A DNA stretch of 5,264 nt from JALRHH01 sp964638875. Its GTDB lineage: Bacteria; Patescibacteriota; Saccharimonadia; Saccharimonadales; JALRHH01. Shown here piece by piece: positions 4,827 to 5,264 of this stretch; within the stretch, counting starts at the first letter, position 1; each line of letters opens with the position of its first letter. The position numbers and the translations under genes were made by a program. The DNA is taken from NCBI GenBank assembly GCA_964638875.1, contig CAZXBL010000045.1, positions 1-5,264 of the forward strand, given 5' to 3'. Below the pieces are notes generated by a model. That model searched no databases. It was not told the DNA's origin and was given only the letters and a program-made list of their open reading frames with translations.

Positions 4827-5264
4827 CTACTTGGCGAACTCTATGGCACGGGTTTCGCGGATGACGTTCACCTTGATGGTACCTGGGTATTGCATAGTAC
4901 TTTCGATCTTGGTTGCGATGTCACGGGCTAACTTTATAGCAGTAAGGTCATCGACTGCGCCTGGTTTCACAAACACCCGAACTTCGCGACCAGCGCTAAT
5001 TGCGTAGGACTTTTCAATACCCTGGAAACCATTGGCGATGTTTTCGAGATCACGCATACGTTCCGCAAAGTTTTCTGCGGAGATGTTACGGGCACCTGGG
5101 CGCGAGGCACTAATTGCATCAACAACACGGATAATGAGCGCTTCGGTACTCGTGGCTTCAACATCGTCGTGATGCTGTTCGGCAGCTAGGGCGACTTCTT
5201 CTGGAGCACCATATTTACGGAGCATTTCACCAGAAATATGGTGGTGCTTGCCCTCCATCTTATG
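4827..5264 (-). CDS. rny: Ribonuclease Y, C-terminal part (5' truncated by window edge)
   Basis: RNase Y is the membrane-anchored endoribonuclease that starts mRNA decay in many bacteria lacking RNase E. The visible 145 residues are its C-terminal region: the second half of the HD domain with HKMEGKHHHISGEML at the window edge (equivalent to the HEVEGxH segment of the family), the AAEQHHDDVEATS block, DAISASRPGARN, then the highly conserved tail with GIEKSYAISAGREVRVFVKP, LARDIATKIE, YPGTIKVNVIRETRA and the terminal EFAK. The frame is open to the window edge, so an apparent ATG at 5258 is only an internal Met. The membrane anchor, coiled coil, KH domain and catalytic HD pair lie outside. It ends in TAG, 36 bases before the MazG-like gene, with no clear terminator between, so some read-through to the downstream genes is likely. 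Identity is very secure. Confidence 0.96.
   Translation of the reverse strand, partial: HKMEGKHHHISGEMLRKYGAPEEVALAAEQHHDDVEATSTEALIIRVVDAISASRPGARNISAENFAERMRDLENIANGFQGIEKSYAISAGREVRVFVKPGAVDDLTAIKLARDIATKIESTMQYPGTIKVNVIRETRAIEFAK

Noticed and set aside
1..5264. CRISPR arrays, insertion sequences or attachment sites
   Set aside because: No regularly spaced repeats, transposase motifs or flanking direct repeats were seen. The tRNA 3' end is not duplicated in the window, so there is no sign of integration at tRNA-Pro.

Overview
The window is bacterial, moderately AT-leaning and densely coded, with gaps mostly under 170 bases. UGA is read as stop at the ends of the P-type ATPase and PAP2 genes, so the genetic code is standard at these sites. 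RNase Y, short or missing Shine-Dalgarno sequences, -10 boxes almost touching start codons, and a compact set of lipid-scavenging style genes would fit a small-genome lineage such as Saccharibacteria/Patescibacteria. That placement is inference from general impression and no single feature proves it.

Left part (1-1402): the C-terminal third of a soft-metal P1B-type ATPase runs off the left edge on the + strand. It ends tail-to-tail, with a 14-bp overlap, against a minus-strand integral membrane protein of the phytol/dolichol kinase (CTP-dependent polyprenol kinase-like) family.

Middle (1403-2981): a 167-bp divergent intergenic region leads into a + strand two-gene unit. A PAP2 lipid phosphatase is followed by a diacylglycerol/lipid kinase (DAGK_cat, YegS/DgkB-like), joined by an ATGA start-stop overlap. 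With the divergent kinase-like gene, this makes three neighbouring genes that add or remove phosphate on lipids or polyprenols. The likely theme is turnover of membrane lipid head groups or the polyprenyl carrier.

Junction (2982-3293): a 142-bp non-coding stretch with nested inverted repeats, a strong symmetric terminator able to serve both strands, then a minus-strand tRNA-Pro(UGG) with an encoded CCA. The tRNA has an unusual pair of changes: A19 in place of G19 and U56 in place of C56, so the normally near-invariant G19-C56 tertiary pair is replaced by a compensated A-U pair.

Right part (3294-5264), all minus strand: the C-terminal part of RNase Y (rny, running off the right edge), a MazG-like nucleotide pyrophosphohydrolase of unusual layout, and a DEDDh 3'-5' exonuclease-like protein, followed by tRNA-Pro and the terminator. 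The MazG-like gene has its own extended -10 promoter embedded in a perfect 7-1-7 palindrome just before its start codon. RNA decay, NTP clean-up and exonuclease activity form a plausible nucleic-acid turnover group. I see no mobile element, CRISPR array or clearly new multi-gene system. The most distinctive signals are the tRNA elbow covariation, the palindromic promoter and the structured junction.
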